Origin: Crossiella sp. CA-258035
Lineage (GTDB): Bacteria > Actinomycetota > Actinomycetes > Mycobacteriales > Pseudonocardiaceae
Direction: 5' to 3'
DNA: 64,000 nt
Assembly (NCBI RefSeq): GCF_030064675.1
Contig: NZ_CP116413.1
Coordinates: 3,380,001 to 3,444,000 of the forward strand
The notes beneath the pieces are model-generated. The model saw only the letters and a program-made list of their open reading frames with translations. It was not told the origin of the DNA and did no database searches. Of the stretch, positions 24,859 to 33,675 are shown piece after piece; position 1 is the first letter of the stretch; every line of letters starts with the position of its first letter. The position numbers and the translations under genes were made by a program.

Positions 24859-25700
24859 AACGGAGCAGCGCCTTGCGGATCGACCCCTCCAACACCGAGC
24901 AGCTCAAGGCCTGGGACGGCGGCCAGGGCGAGTTCTGGACCCGCCGCGCCGAGCGCTTCGACGCCGGGGTGGCCCGCTACCACGGCCAGTTCCTCGCCGC
25001 GGCCGCGATCGAGCCGGACTCCCGCGTGCTGGACGTCGGCTGCGGCGCGGGCCAGGCCACCAGGGACGCCGCCCGCCTCGCCCACCAGGGCAGCGCGCTG
25101 GGCGTCGACCTGTCCACACCGCTGCTCGCCCTGGCCCGCGAACAGGCCGAGCGCGAGGGCCTGGCCAACGCGGCCTTCGACCAGCTCGACGCCCAGTCCC
25201 ACCCGTTCACCCCCGGCGGCTTCGACCGGGTGGTCAGCCGCCACGGCGCGATGTTCTTCGGCGACGCCCCCGCCGCCTTCGCCAACCTGGCCCGCGCCCT
25301 GCGCCCCGGCGGCGGACTCACCCTGCTGACCTGGCAACCGCTGGCGGCCAACGAGTGGATGCGCGCCTTCCGCACCGCCTTCGCCAACGGCGTCCCGCCT
25401 GAGGTGCGGCCGCCCAGCGCGGGCGGGCTGACCGATCCGGACCTGACCAGGGACCTGCTGACCACGGCCGGGTTCGCCGACGTGCGCATCGAGGCGCTGA
25501 GCGAGTCGATGTGGTTCGGAGCCGATGTCGAGGACGCGCTGGAGTTCATCACCGAGCAGTTCGGCTGGATGATGGCCGAGCAGGACGCGGACACCCAGGC
25601 CAGGATCGTGGACGGGGTGCGCGCGGACATGGCCGAGCACCTGACCGAGGACGGCGTCCGTTATGGCTCGGCCGCGTGGCTGATCCGGGCGAGGCGTTAG
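24855..25700 (+). CDS. Class I SAM-dependent methyltransferase
   Basis: Motif I is VLDVGCGAGQATRDAA (about residue 56), the acidic loop is GVDLSTP, and a Methyltransf_11-like core continues through LARALRPGGGLTLLTW. The C-terminal third resembles methyltransferases that act on small molecules. The GTG start overlaps the DinB gene stop, so the pair is co-translated; its 3' end overlaps the convergent RNA methyltransferase by 4 nt. Substrate unknown. Confidence 0.9.
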   Translation: MKRSSALRIDPSNTEQLKAWDGGQGEFWTRRAERFDAGVARYHGQFLAAAAIEPDSRVLDVGCGAGQATRDAARLAHQGSALGVDLSTPLLALAREQAEREGLANAAFDQLDAQSHPFTPGGFDRVVSRHGAMFFGDAPAAFANLARALRPGGGLTLLTWQPLAANEWMRAFRTAFANGVPPEVRPPSAGGLTDPDLTRDLLTTAGFADVRIEALSESMWFGADVEDALEFITEQFGWMMAEQDADTQARIVDGVRADMAEHLTEDGVRYGSAAWLIRARR

Positions 25701-26734
25701 TCACGGCGCACGGTGACAATCTCCGGATGCTGCCCGGACAGGCTGATCGGCAACCGGTCCAGCAGCTGAAATCCGGCGCGGGGGAGCGCATTCGCGGGCA
25801 ACAGCAGAACGGCTCGCCCACCGGGACGCAGCACTCGGCGCAGTTCGCGCCAGAAGCGCTGCGGCCGGCGGGCGAGCACCCCGGTGGGCGGGACCTGGCG
25901 GTCCCACGGCGGGTTGCACAGCACCAGATCGATGGCACCGTCGGAGACCGGCAACCGCCCGGCATCCGCGACACCCCAACCGATCCCGCCGCCCAGCCCC
26001 GCCGCGGCCCCGTTCACCCGCGCCGCCGCCACCGCCCCGGCATCCCGGTCCAGCCCCAGCACCACCTCAGCCCCGCCCAGCGCCGCCTCCACCGCCAGCG
26101 TCCCGGCCCCGCAACAGGGATCCAGCACCCGCCCGCCCCCGCCCAGCCGCGCCATCGCCGCGGCCACCGGCGGATGCAGGCTCCCGGCCCGGGTCACCCG
26201 CCGATACCCGCGCCGGTGCAACGGCCGCTCGCCGATCCGCAACGCCACCAGCGCCCGATCACCTTCCACGGTCACCCGCCAGGACAACCCGCCGTCCGGT
26301 GGCACCACTCCGCCCCGCCTGCTCCAGTACAGCAGTCCCAGCGCCGACGCCACCGGCCGCCCCACCGCGTCCTCCAGGTCGTACCGGTTGTAGTTGCGCC
26401 GCCCCAAGAACGACGCCGACACCGCAACCCCGGTCGCGAAGTCCTTGCCGCCACAGCGTTTCCGCGCCATCAGCAGCTCCGCCAACGGCATCCGCGCCGC
26501 GGCCTCGGCCAGCACGGGCAGGTCCGCGCGGGCCGGACCGATGCCGCGCACCGAGATCCCGTGCAGCAGCACGTCATCGGCGCACCGCAAGCCCAGCACC
26601 GCCGGGGCCGGCTCCGCGCGGAACCACACCTCGCGATGTCCTTGGAACTCCACGGGACCGAGCGGCCGGACCTCCTCGGCCACCACCTGCTCAAGACCCC
26701 GCACCGTCCGCGCCACCAGGCGCGCGGCCGTCAC
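25697..26734 (-). CDS. THUMP/Trm-G10-type RNA guanine-N2 methyltransferase-like protein
   Basis: An N-terminal region typical of THUMP-linked enzymes (VARTVRGLEQVVAEEV, ferredoxin-like) leads to a methyltransferase core with VLDPCCGAGTLAVEAAL and the catalytic motif LVLCNPPWD. The NPPW motif marks amino-group methylation of bases, and the LHRRGYRR-(9)-LHPPVAAAMA segment is characteristic of the Trm14/RlmKL group. It probably modifies a tRNA or rRNA guanine. The gene is monocistronic and ends head-on with the upstream methyltransferase. Confidence 0.85.
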   Translation of the reverse strand: MTAARLVARTVRGLEQVVAEEVRPLGPVEFQGHREVWFRAEPAPAVLGLRCADDVLLHGISVRGIGPARADLPVLAEAAARMPLAELLMARKRCGGKDFATGVAVSASFLGRRNYNRYDLEDAVGRPVASALGLLYWSRRGGVVPPDGGLSWRVTVEGDRALVALRIGERPLHRRGYRRVTRAGSLHPPVAAAMARLGGGGRVLDPCCGAGTLAVEAALGGAEVVLGLDRDAGAVAAARVNGAAAGLGGGIGWGVADAGRLPVSDGAIDLVLCNPPWDRQVPPTGVLARRPQRFWRELRRVLRPGGRAVLLLPANALPRAGFQLLDRLPISLSGQHPEIVTVRRD

Positions 26735-26941
26735 GTGTGGACGACTGCGCCTGGACGCGGTGAAACCCGAGAGATCATCCGATCTGCTCCCACGTCGCGA
26801 CCCGGGACGGCGTTGTGCCGCCCCGCATCACCAGCGATGGGGAATCCGCTGCCCGCCGGTGGCCGGGTCAGCGTCGGATGAACATCATGGCGGGCAGGCT
26901 AACAGTGGTTGACCTTGACCGGAACGGGTTATTCCTCAGCC

Positions 26942-27337
26942 ATGCCAAGCACAGTCGCCGCGGTGACCTTCGATTGCAGGGACCTGGACCGGCTCATCGA
27001 GTTCTGGTCAGCGGTACTGGGTTATCGCCTGGTGGACCGGGGTTTCAGCCTCGACGGCACCGAGTACGCGCAGATCAAGGGCGAGGCCGGCCCGCCGCTG
27101 ATGTTCGAGCAGGTGCCAGGGGGCGGCCGCCGCCCTGACAAGAACCCGGTGCACCTGGACCTCGACCCGCCGCCCGGTGAGCACGCCGCCGAGGTGGAGC
27201 GGATCATCGGGCTGGGCGCGCGCCGGGCCGACGTCGGACTGGACCCCCGGCTGCCCTGGGTGGTGCTGCTGGACCCGGAGGACAACGAGTTCTGCGTGAT
27301 CGACCACGACCGCAACGAACCTACCGTGAACGGCTGA
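26942..27337 (+). CDS. VOC-superfamily (glyoxalase-like) protein
   Basis: The 131-residue protein shows the family pattern VTFDCRDLDRLIEFWSAVLG at the start, PVHLDLDPPPGEH in the middle and DPEDNEFCVID at the end, which supplies the usual metal-site residues. ATG at 26942 gives the compact family length; an in-frame TTG 33 nt upstream is less likely. The last 17 nt overlap the convergent serine hydrolase gene. The 207-nt upstream gap shows a TTGACC element at 26909 but no convincing -10. Confidence 0.86.
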   Translation: MPSTVAAVTFDCRDLDRLIEFWSAVLGYRLVDRGFSLDGTEYAQIKGEAGPPLMFEQVPGGGRRPDKNPVHLDLDPPPGEHAAEVERIIGLGARRADVGLDPRLPWVVLLDPEDNEFCVIDHDRNEPTVNG

Positions 27338-28679
27338 ACAGCCTGCCCGAGAGGTCCACGCCGGTGATCGCACCACTGGCGTCGCGGGAGAAGTAGCCGC
27401 GCTGCCCCTGCAGGCCGCCCTCGGTGATGACGTACTCCTCCCCGTCGCCGGGCAGGAAGCCGAAGGCGGCCGGCGGGTAGTCCGGGGGCATGTCGGCGGA
27501 GGCCTGGCGGATCTCCGGCTTGATGGCCACCGCCATGATCATCCTGCCGCCGTCGGCGCTGATGTCGAGGTTCATCGCGTCGATCTCGTAGTGGCCAACC
27601 ACCTCCTCGGCCCTGGCCGCCTCGAACGGGACCGGCTCCGGGTCCCGCTGCGCCAGGCCGAGGTGGTGCTCCAGCGCCCAGCGCAGCACGGCCTGGTTGA
27701 AGCGGTTGCCGTCCGGGCCCGCGTTGGCCAGCGAGACCACCGCGAAGTCCCGGTCCGGCGCGATCAGCAGCTCGCTGAACTGGCCGTTGCCGGAGCCGCC
27801 GTGCCCGATGGTGCGCACGCCGTCCACCTCGCGCAGGAACCAGCCGATGCCGACGCCGTCGCCGAGTGTGCTGGCGCGCAGTTCGGCGGTCTGTGCGCGC
27901 ATGCCGCGCACCGCCTCGGCCGGCAGCGCCCCCGCGCCGTCGGCGAGCTGGAACTTGGCCCACCGCAGCAGGTCGCTCACCGAGGAGATCAGGCCGCCAC
28001 CGGGGTTGTTGGCGCTGGTGCCCGCCCGCCAGGCCTTCCACGGCCGCGCGGCCGACAGTGTGCCGTCCTCGTCCCGGTTGTGGCCGACGGCGAAGGGCCG
28101 GATGAGCACTTCGTCGAGGTCGAAGAAGGTGTTCGACAGTCCGGCGGGGGTGAGCACCAGCTCGGTCACGGCCTGTTCGAAGGGCTGGCCGGTGAGGTGT
28201 TCGAGGACCCGTCCGGCCAGGTTGTACCCGGCCTGGCTGTAGGAGGCCCTGGCTCCCGGCGGCGCGATCTGCTTGAGCTCGGCCAGCTTGGCCACGAACC
28301 CCGGCAGGGTCTCATCCGCCTCGGCGCCGACCAGCTGCCAGTCCAGGCCCGAGGTGTGGTTGAGCAGCTGGAACACGGTGATCTCAGCCTGTGCCCGCGC
28401 ATCGGCGAGCCGGAGCTCCGGCAGGTAGCGGCGCACCGGCGCGTGCAGGTCCAGTTCGCCCTCGGCGGCCAGGCGCACCAGCGCGGTGGCGGTGAACGGC
28501 TTGGTCAGCGAGGCCAGGTGGAACAGGGTCCGTTCGGTCACCGGCGTCGGGTTGTCCGCGCTGGTCACGCCGTGCGCGACGGTGGTCTCCGCGCCGTTGG
28601 CCAGCACGCCGACGGCGACGCCGGGGATGCCGAACTCTGCCGCTGTGGCCGCGACGAAGTCCGCGAGTTCCGAAGTCAT
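27321..28679 (-). CDS. Beta-lactamase-family (class C-like) serine hydrolase
   Basis: The nucleophile motif SLTK (S57-K60) sits in a typical LFHLASLTKPFTATALVRL context. The second motif is YSQ rather than the usual YSN (in ASYSQAGYNLAG), and the third is GHGGSG. The last 100 residues form a lipocalin-like C-terminal domain often attached to such esterases and D-aminopeptidases. No signal peptide is visible, so it is probably cytosolic and acts on an ester or peptide rather than peptidoglycan. The start faces a TetR gene over two operator repeats. Confidence 0.88.
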   Translation of the reverse strand: MTSELADFVAATAAEFGIPGVAVGVLANGAETTVAHGVTSADNPTPVTERTLFHLASLTKPFTATALVRLAAEGELDLHAPVRRYLPELRLADARAQAEITVFQLLNHTSGLDWQLVGAEADETLPGFVAKLAELKQIAPPGARASYSQAGYNLAGRVLEHLTGQPFEQAVTELVLTPAGLSNTFFDLDEVLIRPFAVGHNRDEDGTLSAARPWKAWRAGTSANNPGGGLISSVSDLLRWAKFQLADGAGALPAEAVRGMRAQTAELRASTLGDGVGIGWFLREVDGVRTIGHGGSGNGQFSELLIAPDRDFAVVSLANAGPDGNRFNQAVLRWALEHHLGLAQRDPEPVPFEAARAEEVVGHYEIDAMNLDISADGGRMIMAVAIKPEIRQASADMPPDYPPAAFGFLPGDGEEYVITEGGLQGQRGYFSRDASGAITGVDLSGRLFSRSR

Positions 28680-28695
28680 GAGCGCCCCTCAGATA

Positions 28696-28748
28696 GTTGA
28701 ACTAAGTGCAAGTCAGACCCTAGGCGCATTCTTGAACAAAGTGCAAGT
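28696..28748. promoter_or_regulatory. Paired TetR operator repeats in divergent promoter
   Basis: Two nearly identical 18-bp elements, GTTGAACTAAGTGCAAGT (28696-28713) and CTTGAACAAAGTGCAAGT (28731-28748), are spaced 35 bp apart. Each is a partial palindrome (CTTG and CAAG ends). They lie between the serine hydrolase and the TetR gene and probably control both. Confidence 0.78.
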
Positions 28749-28760
28749 AGGCTGCGCGGT

Positions 28761-29450
28761 ATGCCGAGGGACACGCTGACCGCGGACCAGATCGTCAGGG
28801 CCGCCATCGAGCTGCTGGACGAGGAGGGCCTGGACGGCCTGAACATGCGCACGCTGGGTCAGCGGCTGAACTCCGCGGCCACCGCCGTGTACTGGCACAT
28901 CAAGACCAAGGACGACCTGGTCCGGCTGGCCGGCGACGCGATCTGGGCCGAGGTCGAGCTGCCCGACCTGGCCAGCACCGACTGGCGCAGCGCGGCCACC
29001 GCGATGGCCACCAGCCTGCACGCCATGCTCAACCGGCACCCATGGCTGAGCCAGGCATTCGGCAGCCACCTGCTCTACGGACCGGGCAAGGCCCGCCATG
29101 ACGACCACTGCCTGGCCGTCTACGAGCTGGCCGGCTTCGACCCGGCCGAGGCGGACCAGGCCGCGGCCACGGTGCTGATCTTCGTGCTGGGCAGCTCGCT
29201 GGGCACCGCGGCGCAGGTTTCGCTGACCCGGCGGCTCAGCCGCGGCGGCAAGGACCCCGAGGCCGTGATCGGCGAGACGGTGGCCAAGGCGCTCGAGATC
29301 GGCAGGGAGTTCCCCCGGCTGCGCGGGCGCCTGGACGGCCACTCCGCCAGCACCGAGGGCTACGCCGCGGCCCCGGAGCGCACCTTCGAGTTCGGCCTGG
29401 CCGCCATCCTGGACGGCTTCGCCGCGCAGCTGGCCGCCAGGACTCAGTGA
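28761..29450 (+). CDS. TetR-family regulator (TetR_C type)
   Basis: The N-terminal helix-turn-helix (LTADQIVRAAIELLDEEGLD, then LGQRLNSAATAVYWHIKTKD, residues 6-52) is followed by a long ligand-binding domain in the style of TetR_C (HPWLSQAFGSHLLYGPG). It faces the serine hydrolase gene over a pair of 18-bp direct repeats and is its likely repressor. The 3' end overlaps the convergent muramidase gene by 7 nt. Confidence 0.9.
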   Translation: MPRDTLTADQIVRAAIELLDEEGLDGLNMRTLGQRLNSAATAVYWHIKTKDDLVRLAGDAIWAEVELPDLASTDWRSAATAMATSLHAMLNRHPWLSQAFGSHLLYGPGKARHDDHCLAVYELAGFDPAEADQAAATVLIFVLGSSLGTAAQVSLTRRLSRGGKDPEAVIGETVAKALEIGREFPRLRGRLDGHSASTEGYAAAPERTFEFGLAAILDGFAAQLAARTQ

Positions 29451-30235
29451 CCCCTGGCCAGCACCTGCAACCGGTGGTAAGCGCCGTTGAACGTGTTCTG
29501 GTCCAGGGGTTTGCTGGTGTACTGCCAGAACGTGTAGAACGGCCAGGCGTGCGGCAGCGCGCCGACCGAGCTGGCGTAGCGGGCCACCCACAGCGGGTTG
29601 GTGCCGCTGAGGTTGAGCCGGTTGCCGGTGCAGGTGGCCCACCAGCTGGTGCTGGTGTAGACGGTGGGCCAGCGGCCGGTGCGGCGGTGGTAGGTGTCGC
29701 TGAAGTCCTTGATCCAGCGCGACATCGCGTCCTGGCTCAGCCCGTAGCAGCTCTGGCCGTACGGGTTGTACTCGATGTCCAGCGCGCCGGGCAGGGTGTG
29801 GCCGTCGCCGCGCCAGCCGCCGCCGTTGTCGACGAAGTAGTTCGCCTGGGCGGCGCCGCTGGAGCGGTCCGGCAGGGCGAAGTGGTAGGCGCCGCGGATC
29901 ATGCCGACCCCGCGGGAGCCGTCGTACTGACCGCGGTAGTAGGGGTTGCGGAAGCCGGTGCCCTCGGTGGCCTTGACGTAGACGAACCGCTTGCCCTGCC
30001 GCCACCAGTGCCCCCAGTCCACCTCCCGCTGGTGGCCGCTGACGTCCATCCCGGCCACCGAGGCCTCCAGGGACACCTCGACCCTGGGCTGGTCCTCGGC
30101 GACGCCTTCGTGCAGGCGGATCTGTGAGCCCATCGGCGCGTCACCGTCCACTGCGGACTGTGCCGTCGCCGGTGCCGGCGCGAGCAGGGCGGCCAGCGCC
30201 GTCGCGAGGACGGCCAGGCAGTGACGTGCGGACAT
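29444..30235 (-). CDS. Secreted GH25 muramidase (lysozyme M1-like)
   Basis: A signal peptide (1-25, cut near ATA-QS) precedes a GH25 domain with GMDVSGHQREVDW, VYVKATEGTGFRNPYY, the catalytic-site pair in ALDIEYNPYG, and YTSTSWW. GH25 enzymes cut the N-acetylmuramyl linkage of peptidoglycan, for growth, sporulation or attack on other cells. At 263 residues it has no separate wall-binding domain. Active-site acids appear intact. Confidence 0.92.
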   Translation of the reverse strand: MSARHCLAVLATALAALLAPAPATAQSAVDGDAPMGSQIRLHEGVAEDQPRVEVSLEASVAGMDVSGHQREVDWGHWWRQGKRFVYVKATEGTGFRNPYYRGQYDGSRGVGMIRGAYHFALPDRSSGAAQANYFVDNGGGWRGDGHTLPGALDIEYNPYGQSCYGLSQDAMSRWIKDFSDTYHRRTGRWPTVYTSTSWWATCTGNRLNLSGTNPLWVARYASSVGALPHAWPFYTFWQYTSKPLDQNTFNGAYHRLQVLARGH

Positions 30236-30405
30236 GGTGGCCTCCCGTTCGGCGAATCCTGTCAGTGCCGCAGATAGCCAGCGGTGACGAGTTCACGCCT
30301 CGCCGGCGCGGAGTTCATCCGAATCAGCGTCACCTGCTCGGTTGGTCTGGATCGCGTGCGACCGGGAATCCGTGGATCAGCTTGGCAGACAAGGGGGTTC
30401 CGGCG

Positions 30406-31980
30406 ATGGCTGTGCGTTACGAGGGAGAGCGGCACCACTGGGGGCTGCTGACCACGCTGGCCCTGGGCGTGGTGCTGGTCGTGCTGGCGATGGTGGTGGG
30501 GGCCTTCGGGGTGTTGCACCCGGTGGCCACAGTGGACGGTGTCGCGGAGGGTGAGCTGCTGCGCGGCGGAGAGCTGCACGACCGAGTGGTCACCTTCACC
30601 CCGCGTAGTCCGAGTGCGGTGCGTGAGATGGAGGTCCTGGTGGACGGCCAGCCGGTGTCCGCGCGCCAGGGCGAGGGCTCGGTGTCGGTGCTGCTGCGCG
30701 GGCTCACCCACGGTGAGCACGAGGTCACCGCCCGGCTGCCCGGCCTGCTCTTCGGCGCGGCGGTGACCCGCAAGTTCACCGTGGACGAGCGCGCCCCGGT
30801 GCTGGCCGTGGACCGCCCGTCCCGGCCGGACGAACACGGCAGGGTGACCCTGCGCGGCACCGCCAAGGAGGCCGACAAGCTGCTGGTGCACGGCTCCAGG
30901 GTCGCGCTGCCCGCCGATGGCTCCTTCAGCGTCACCCTGGACCGTCCACCCGGGACGGTCGAGGTGACCGCGGCCGACCAGGCGGGCCACCTCACCGTGG
31001 AGCGGGTCCGCACCTCGACACATCCCGGGATGCGCGCGGTGCACCTGACCGCGCACGCCTGGACCGCCCCCGGGCTGCGCGAGCCCGTGCTGGACCTGCT
31101 GCGGGCCAAGCGGATCGACACCGTGCAGCTGGACATCAAGGACGAGAGCGGCCTGGTCGGCTACGCCACCGAGGTCGCCACGGCCAAGCGGATCGGCGCG
31201 GTCCGCGGCGGCTACGACGCCCGCGCCGCCCTGCGTCAGCTGCACGAGCTGGGCGCCAGGGTGGTCGGCCGCCTGGTCGCCTTCCGCGACCCGGTCCTGG
31301 GCGCGGCCGCCTGGCGCGCGGGCCACCACGAGCAGCTGGTGCAGCGCGCCGACGGCGGCCCGTGGACCGGCGGCTACGGCCTCTACGCCTTCACCAACCC
31401 GGCCCACCCCGAGGTCCGCCGCTACAACATCGAGCTGGCCGCCGAGGCCGCCGGACTGGGCTTCGACGACATCCTCTTCGACTACGTCCGCCGCCCCGAC
31501 GGCCCACTGCGCGGAATGCGCTTCCCCGGCGCCACCGGCGACCCCACCGGCCACGTCACCAGCTTCGTGGCCGAGGCCGCCAGCGCGATCCGGGCCAAGG
31601 GCGGCACGATCGGGGTGTCGGTGTTCGGCATCGCCGCCCGCCATCCGGAGCAGGTGGCCCAGGACATCCCGGCGCTGGCCCGGCACGTCGACTACGTGGC
31701 GCCGATGGTCTACCCCTCGCACTGGGGCCGGGGCGAGTACGGCGTGGGCCACCCGGAGGCCGAGCCCTACGAGATCGTCAAGCGGTCGATCGCCGACTTC
31801 CGGAGTGTGATGGAGGGGTCGGCGGCGAGCGTGATCCCGTGGTTGCAGGACTTCTCGCTGAAGGTGAAGTACGGACCGGGGGAGGTGCGGGCGCAGATCC
31901 GCGGGGCCAAGGACGCGGGGGCCGGGTCGTTCCTGCTGTGGAACGCCGGGTGCCGGTACCAGGCGGAGGGGCTCGGGTAA
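30406..31980 (+). CDS. Membrane-anchored glycosyl-hydrolase-like protein (DUF4015 type)
   Basis: An uncleaved N-terminal membrane helix (WGLLTTLALGVVLVVLAMVV) is followed by an Ig-like beta domain (about 55-200) and a TIM-barrel domain (about 205-520). The barrel contains KRIDTVQLDIKDESGLVGY, GFDDILFDYVRRPDG and HVDYVAPMVYPSHWGRGEYG, as in DUF4015 putative glycosyl hydrolases (GH13-like barrel). ATG at 30406 has AAGGGGG upstream. A role in surface or wall polysaccharide turnover is likely. It is followed closely by the PASTA/excalibur-like gene. Confidence 0.85.
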   Translation: MAVRYEGERHHWGLLTTLALGVVLVVLAMVVGAFGVLHPVATVDGVAEGELLRGGELHDRVVTFTPRSPSAVREMEVLVDGQPVSARQGEGSVSVLLRGLTHGEHEVTARLPGLLFGAAVTRKFTVDERAPVLAVDRPSRPDEHGRVTLRGTAKEADKLLVHGSRVALPADGSFSVTLDRPPGTVEVTAADQAGHLTVERVRTSTHPGMRAVHLTAHAWTAPGLREPVLDLLRAKRIDTVQLDIKDESGLVGYATEVATAKRIGAVRGGYDARAALRQLHELGARVVGRLVAFRDPVLGAAAWRAGHHEQLVQRADGGPWTGGYGLYAFTNPAHPEVRRYNIELAAEAAGLGFDDILFDYVRRPDGPLRGMRFPGATGDPTGHVTSFVAEAASAIRAKGGTIGVSVFGIAARHPEQVAQDIPALARHVDYVAPMVYPSHWGRGEYGVGHPEAEPYEIVKRSIADFRSVMEGSAASVIPWLQDFSLKVKYGPGEVRAQIRGAKDAGAGSFLLWNAGCRYQAEGLG

Positions 31981-32039
31981 CGAAGCCGGAGCCGCCGGCG
32001 ACGAGGAGGTGCACAGTCCGTCCAGGGGAGGAACGGCGA

Positions 32040-32639
32040 GTGAGCCTCAAGACGTGGTGGCAGACGCGCAAGCGCAAGTGGCCGTGGGTGGCCGGTGCGG
32101 TCCTGCTGGCGCTGGTGATCATCGGCAGCCTGGCAGGCAACCCACCGCCGCCGGTGCCGTCCAGCGGGCCGGTGTCGGTGACGCCGGTGGCGGAGAGTCC
32201 GGCCGGGGCGGTGGTGCCGCCCGGTGTGGTGGGCAAGACGCCCAAGGAAGCCAAGGCCGAGCTGGCGGCGCTGGGGTTCCGGGACGTGGCGGCGGAGTCG
32301 GTGGACGGGCGGGCGGTGCTGGTCGAGTCGAACTGGCGGGTGGTGTCGGTGACCGGCGCGGGCCTGGCCACGGCGCTGACCACGCGGCTGGTGCTGCGGG
32401 TGGAGAAACCCCAGCCCACCACCAGCAGCCAGCCCCCGCCTCCGCCGACCAGCCGTCGTCCCGAGCCCACCGTGGAGCCGCCGCCGGAGCCCGAGCCGAC
32501 CAAGCAGACCAAACCGCCTGCCTACTACAAGAACTGCACCGAGGCCAAGAAGGCAGGCGCGGCACCGCTGCACCGCGGTGACCCCGGCTACGGAACGCAC
32601 CTGGACCGCGACGGTGACGGGGTCGCCTGCGAGCGGTGA
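32040..32639 (+). CDS. Membrane-anchored PASTA-like/excalibur-domain protein
   Basis: After a short basic cytosolic stretch and one membrane helix (WPWVAGAVLLALVIIGSLAG), residues about 65-125 form a PASTA-like domain (VVPPGVVGKTPKEAKAELAA). A Pro/Thr-rich linker leads to a C-terminal excalibur calcium-binding motif (KNCTEAKKAGAAPLHRGDPG and DRDGDGVACE). Such proteins sit on the cell surface. GTG at 32040 has AGGGGAGG. The 59-nt gap from the glycosyl-hydrolase-like gene suggests co-transcription. Confidence 0.86.
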   Translation: MSLKTWWQTRKRKWPWVAGAVLLALVIIGSLAGNPPPPVPSSGPVSVTPVAESPAGAVVPPGVVGKTPKEAKAELAALGFRDVAAESVDGRAVLVESNWRVVSVTGAGLATALTTRLVLRVEKPQPTTSSQPPPPPTSRRPEPTVEPPPEPEPTKQTKPPAYYKNCTEAKKAGAAPLHRGDPGYGTHLDRDGDGVACER

Positions 32640-32662
32640 TCGGCCACTTGGGCACGGTCAGC

Positions 32663-33610
32663 CTAGCGACCGGCCAGCAGCGCCTCGGCCAGCGCGGTGC
32701 GCGCGCTCAGCACGCCCTTGCCCGCCCGGTGGCTGGCCACCAAACCCGCGCCGCGCAAGGCATTCAGGTGCTGGGACACCGCGCCCGCGGACATCCCGGT
32801 GCGCCGGGCCAGCTCGGTGGTCGAGGTCGGCGCGGACATCTCAGCCAGCAGTCGCGCCCGCGAGCGGCCGAGCACCGCGCCCAGGGTCTCCGCGGTGTCG
32901 GCCGGGGTCTCCCACAGCGTGGCCACCCCGCGCGCCGGATAGGCCAGCTGCGGGGCCTCGCCCGCGGAGATGCTCAGCACCGAGGGCCAGACGAAGGCCG
33001 AGGGCACCAGCACCAGGCCGGGGCCGTCGGAGACGTTCGGGGCCCGGCAGTGGCTGTTGGCCACGGTCAGCGCCGAACCGTCCCAGCGCACCGACTCGTG
33101 CAGGTCGTTGAGCAACGCGCCGATGCCCTGCCCGGCCAGCAGTCGCGCGCCGCGGAAGACTTCCCGGTCCAGCAGCGCCCGGATCCGCGGCCAGTCCGGG
33201 GCCAGCGCGTGCGCCCAGTACGCGGTGACCTCCTCGGCCAGCCTGGCCAGCCCGGTGGCCGGATCCCGGTGCAGGGCCTGGATCTCCGGGCTGGCCGGGA
33301 TGCCGGAGAGGTCCAGGTGCTCGCGTACCACGGCGGCCGGGGTGGCCCGCAGCGCGGCCAGCTCGGCGGCCAGGTCCGGGGTGTGCGGGGGCGGGGTGAG
33401 GAAGTCCGGGATGTAGTGCGGCGCGGCCGGAACCAGCTGCCACAGCAGCGAGTCCGGCAGCGGGGAAGCGGTCCTGGCCACCCAGGGGGCGTGCAGCACC
33501 CGGCCCTCGCCGCCGCGCAGCACCCGCAGGCCGGCCACGACCTCCCACAGGCAGGACACGGACAGTCGCACCCTGGCCACACCCTGTGCGGCGAAACCGA
33601 TCGCGACCAC
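32663..33610 (-). CDS. ArsR-family regulator with DUF5937-like N-terminal domain
   Basis: The last 85 residues form the winged helix (LGRSRARLLAEMSAPTSTTE, then RTGMSAGAVSQHLNALRGAG). The first 220 residues are the large helical domain usual in actinomycete ArsR-like proteins of this type (RVRLSVSCLWEVVAGLRVL). No metal-binding Cys cluster is present, so a metal ligand is unlikely. It faces the PEP-mutase-family gene over a 22-bp palindrome and is its probable regulator. Confidence 0.88.
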   Translation of the reverse strand: MVAIGFAAQGVARVRLSVSCLWEVVAGLRVLRGGEGRVLHAPWVARTASPLPDSLLWQLVPAAPHYIPDFLTPPPHTPDLAAELAALRATPAAVVREHLDLSGIPASPEIQALHRDPATGLARLAEEVTAYWAHALAPDWPRIRALLDREVFRGARLLAGQGIGALLNDLHESVRWDGSALTVANSHCRAPNVSDGPGLVLVPSAFVWPSVLSISAGEAPQLAYPARGVATLWETPADTAETLGAVLGRSRARLLAEMSAPTSTTELARRTGMSAGAVSQHLNALRGAGLVASHRAGKGVLSARTALAEALLAGR

Positions 33611-33620
33611 GACCCACCCT

Positions 33621-33642
33621 CGTTTTAGCTGGAGCGAAAACG
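33621..33642. promoter_or_regulatory. Operator palindrome between ArsR and PEP-mutase-family genes
   Basis: CGTTTTAGCTG and GAGCGAAAACG form a 22-bp imperfect palindrome (9 of 11 positions paired) in the 65-nt divergent gap. It is the only AT-rich stretch there. Confidence 0.72.
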
Positions 33643-33675
33643 ATAGGCATTTGCCCGGCCGACAGACAAGCTGGT

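Noticed and set aside
27321-27337. Wrong stop call because convergent genes overlap by 17 nt
   Set aside because: Both C-termini match their families; such short convergent overlaps recur at 9774, 25697, 29444, 34457 and 59862.
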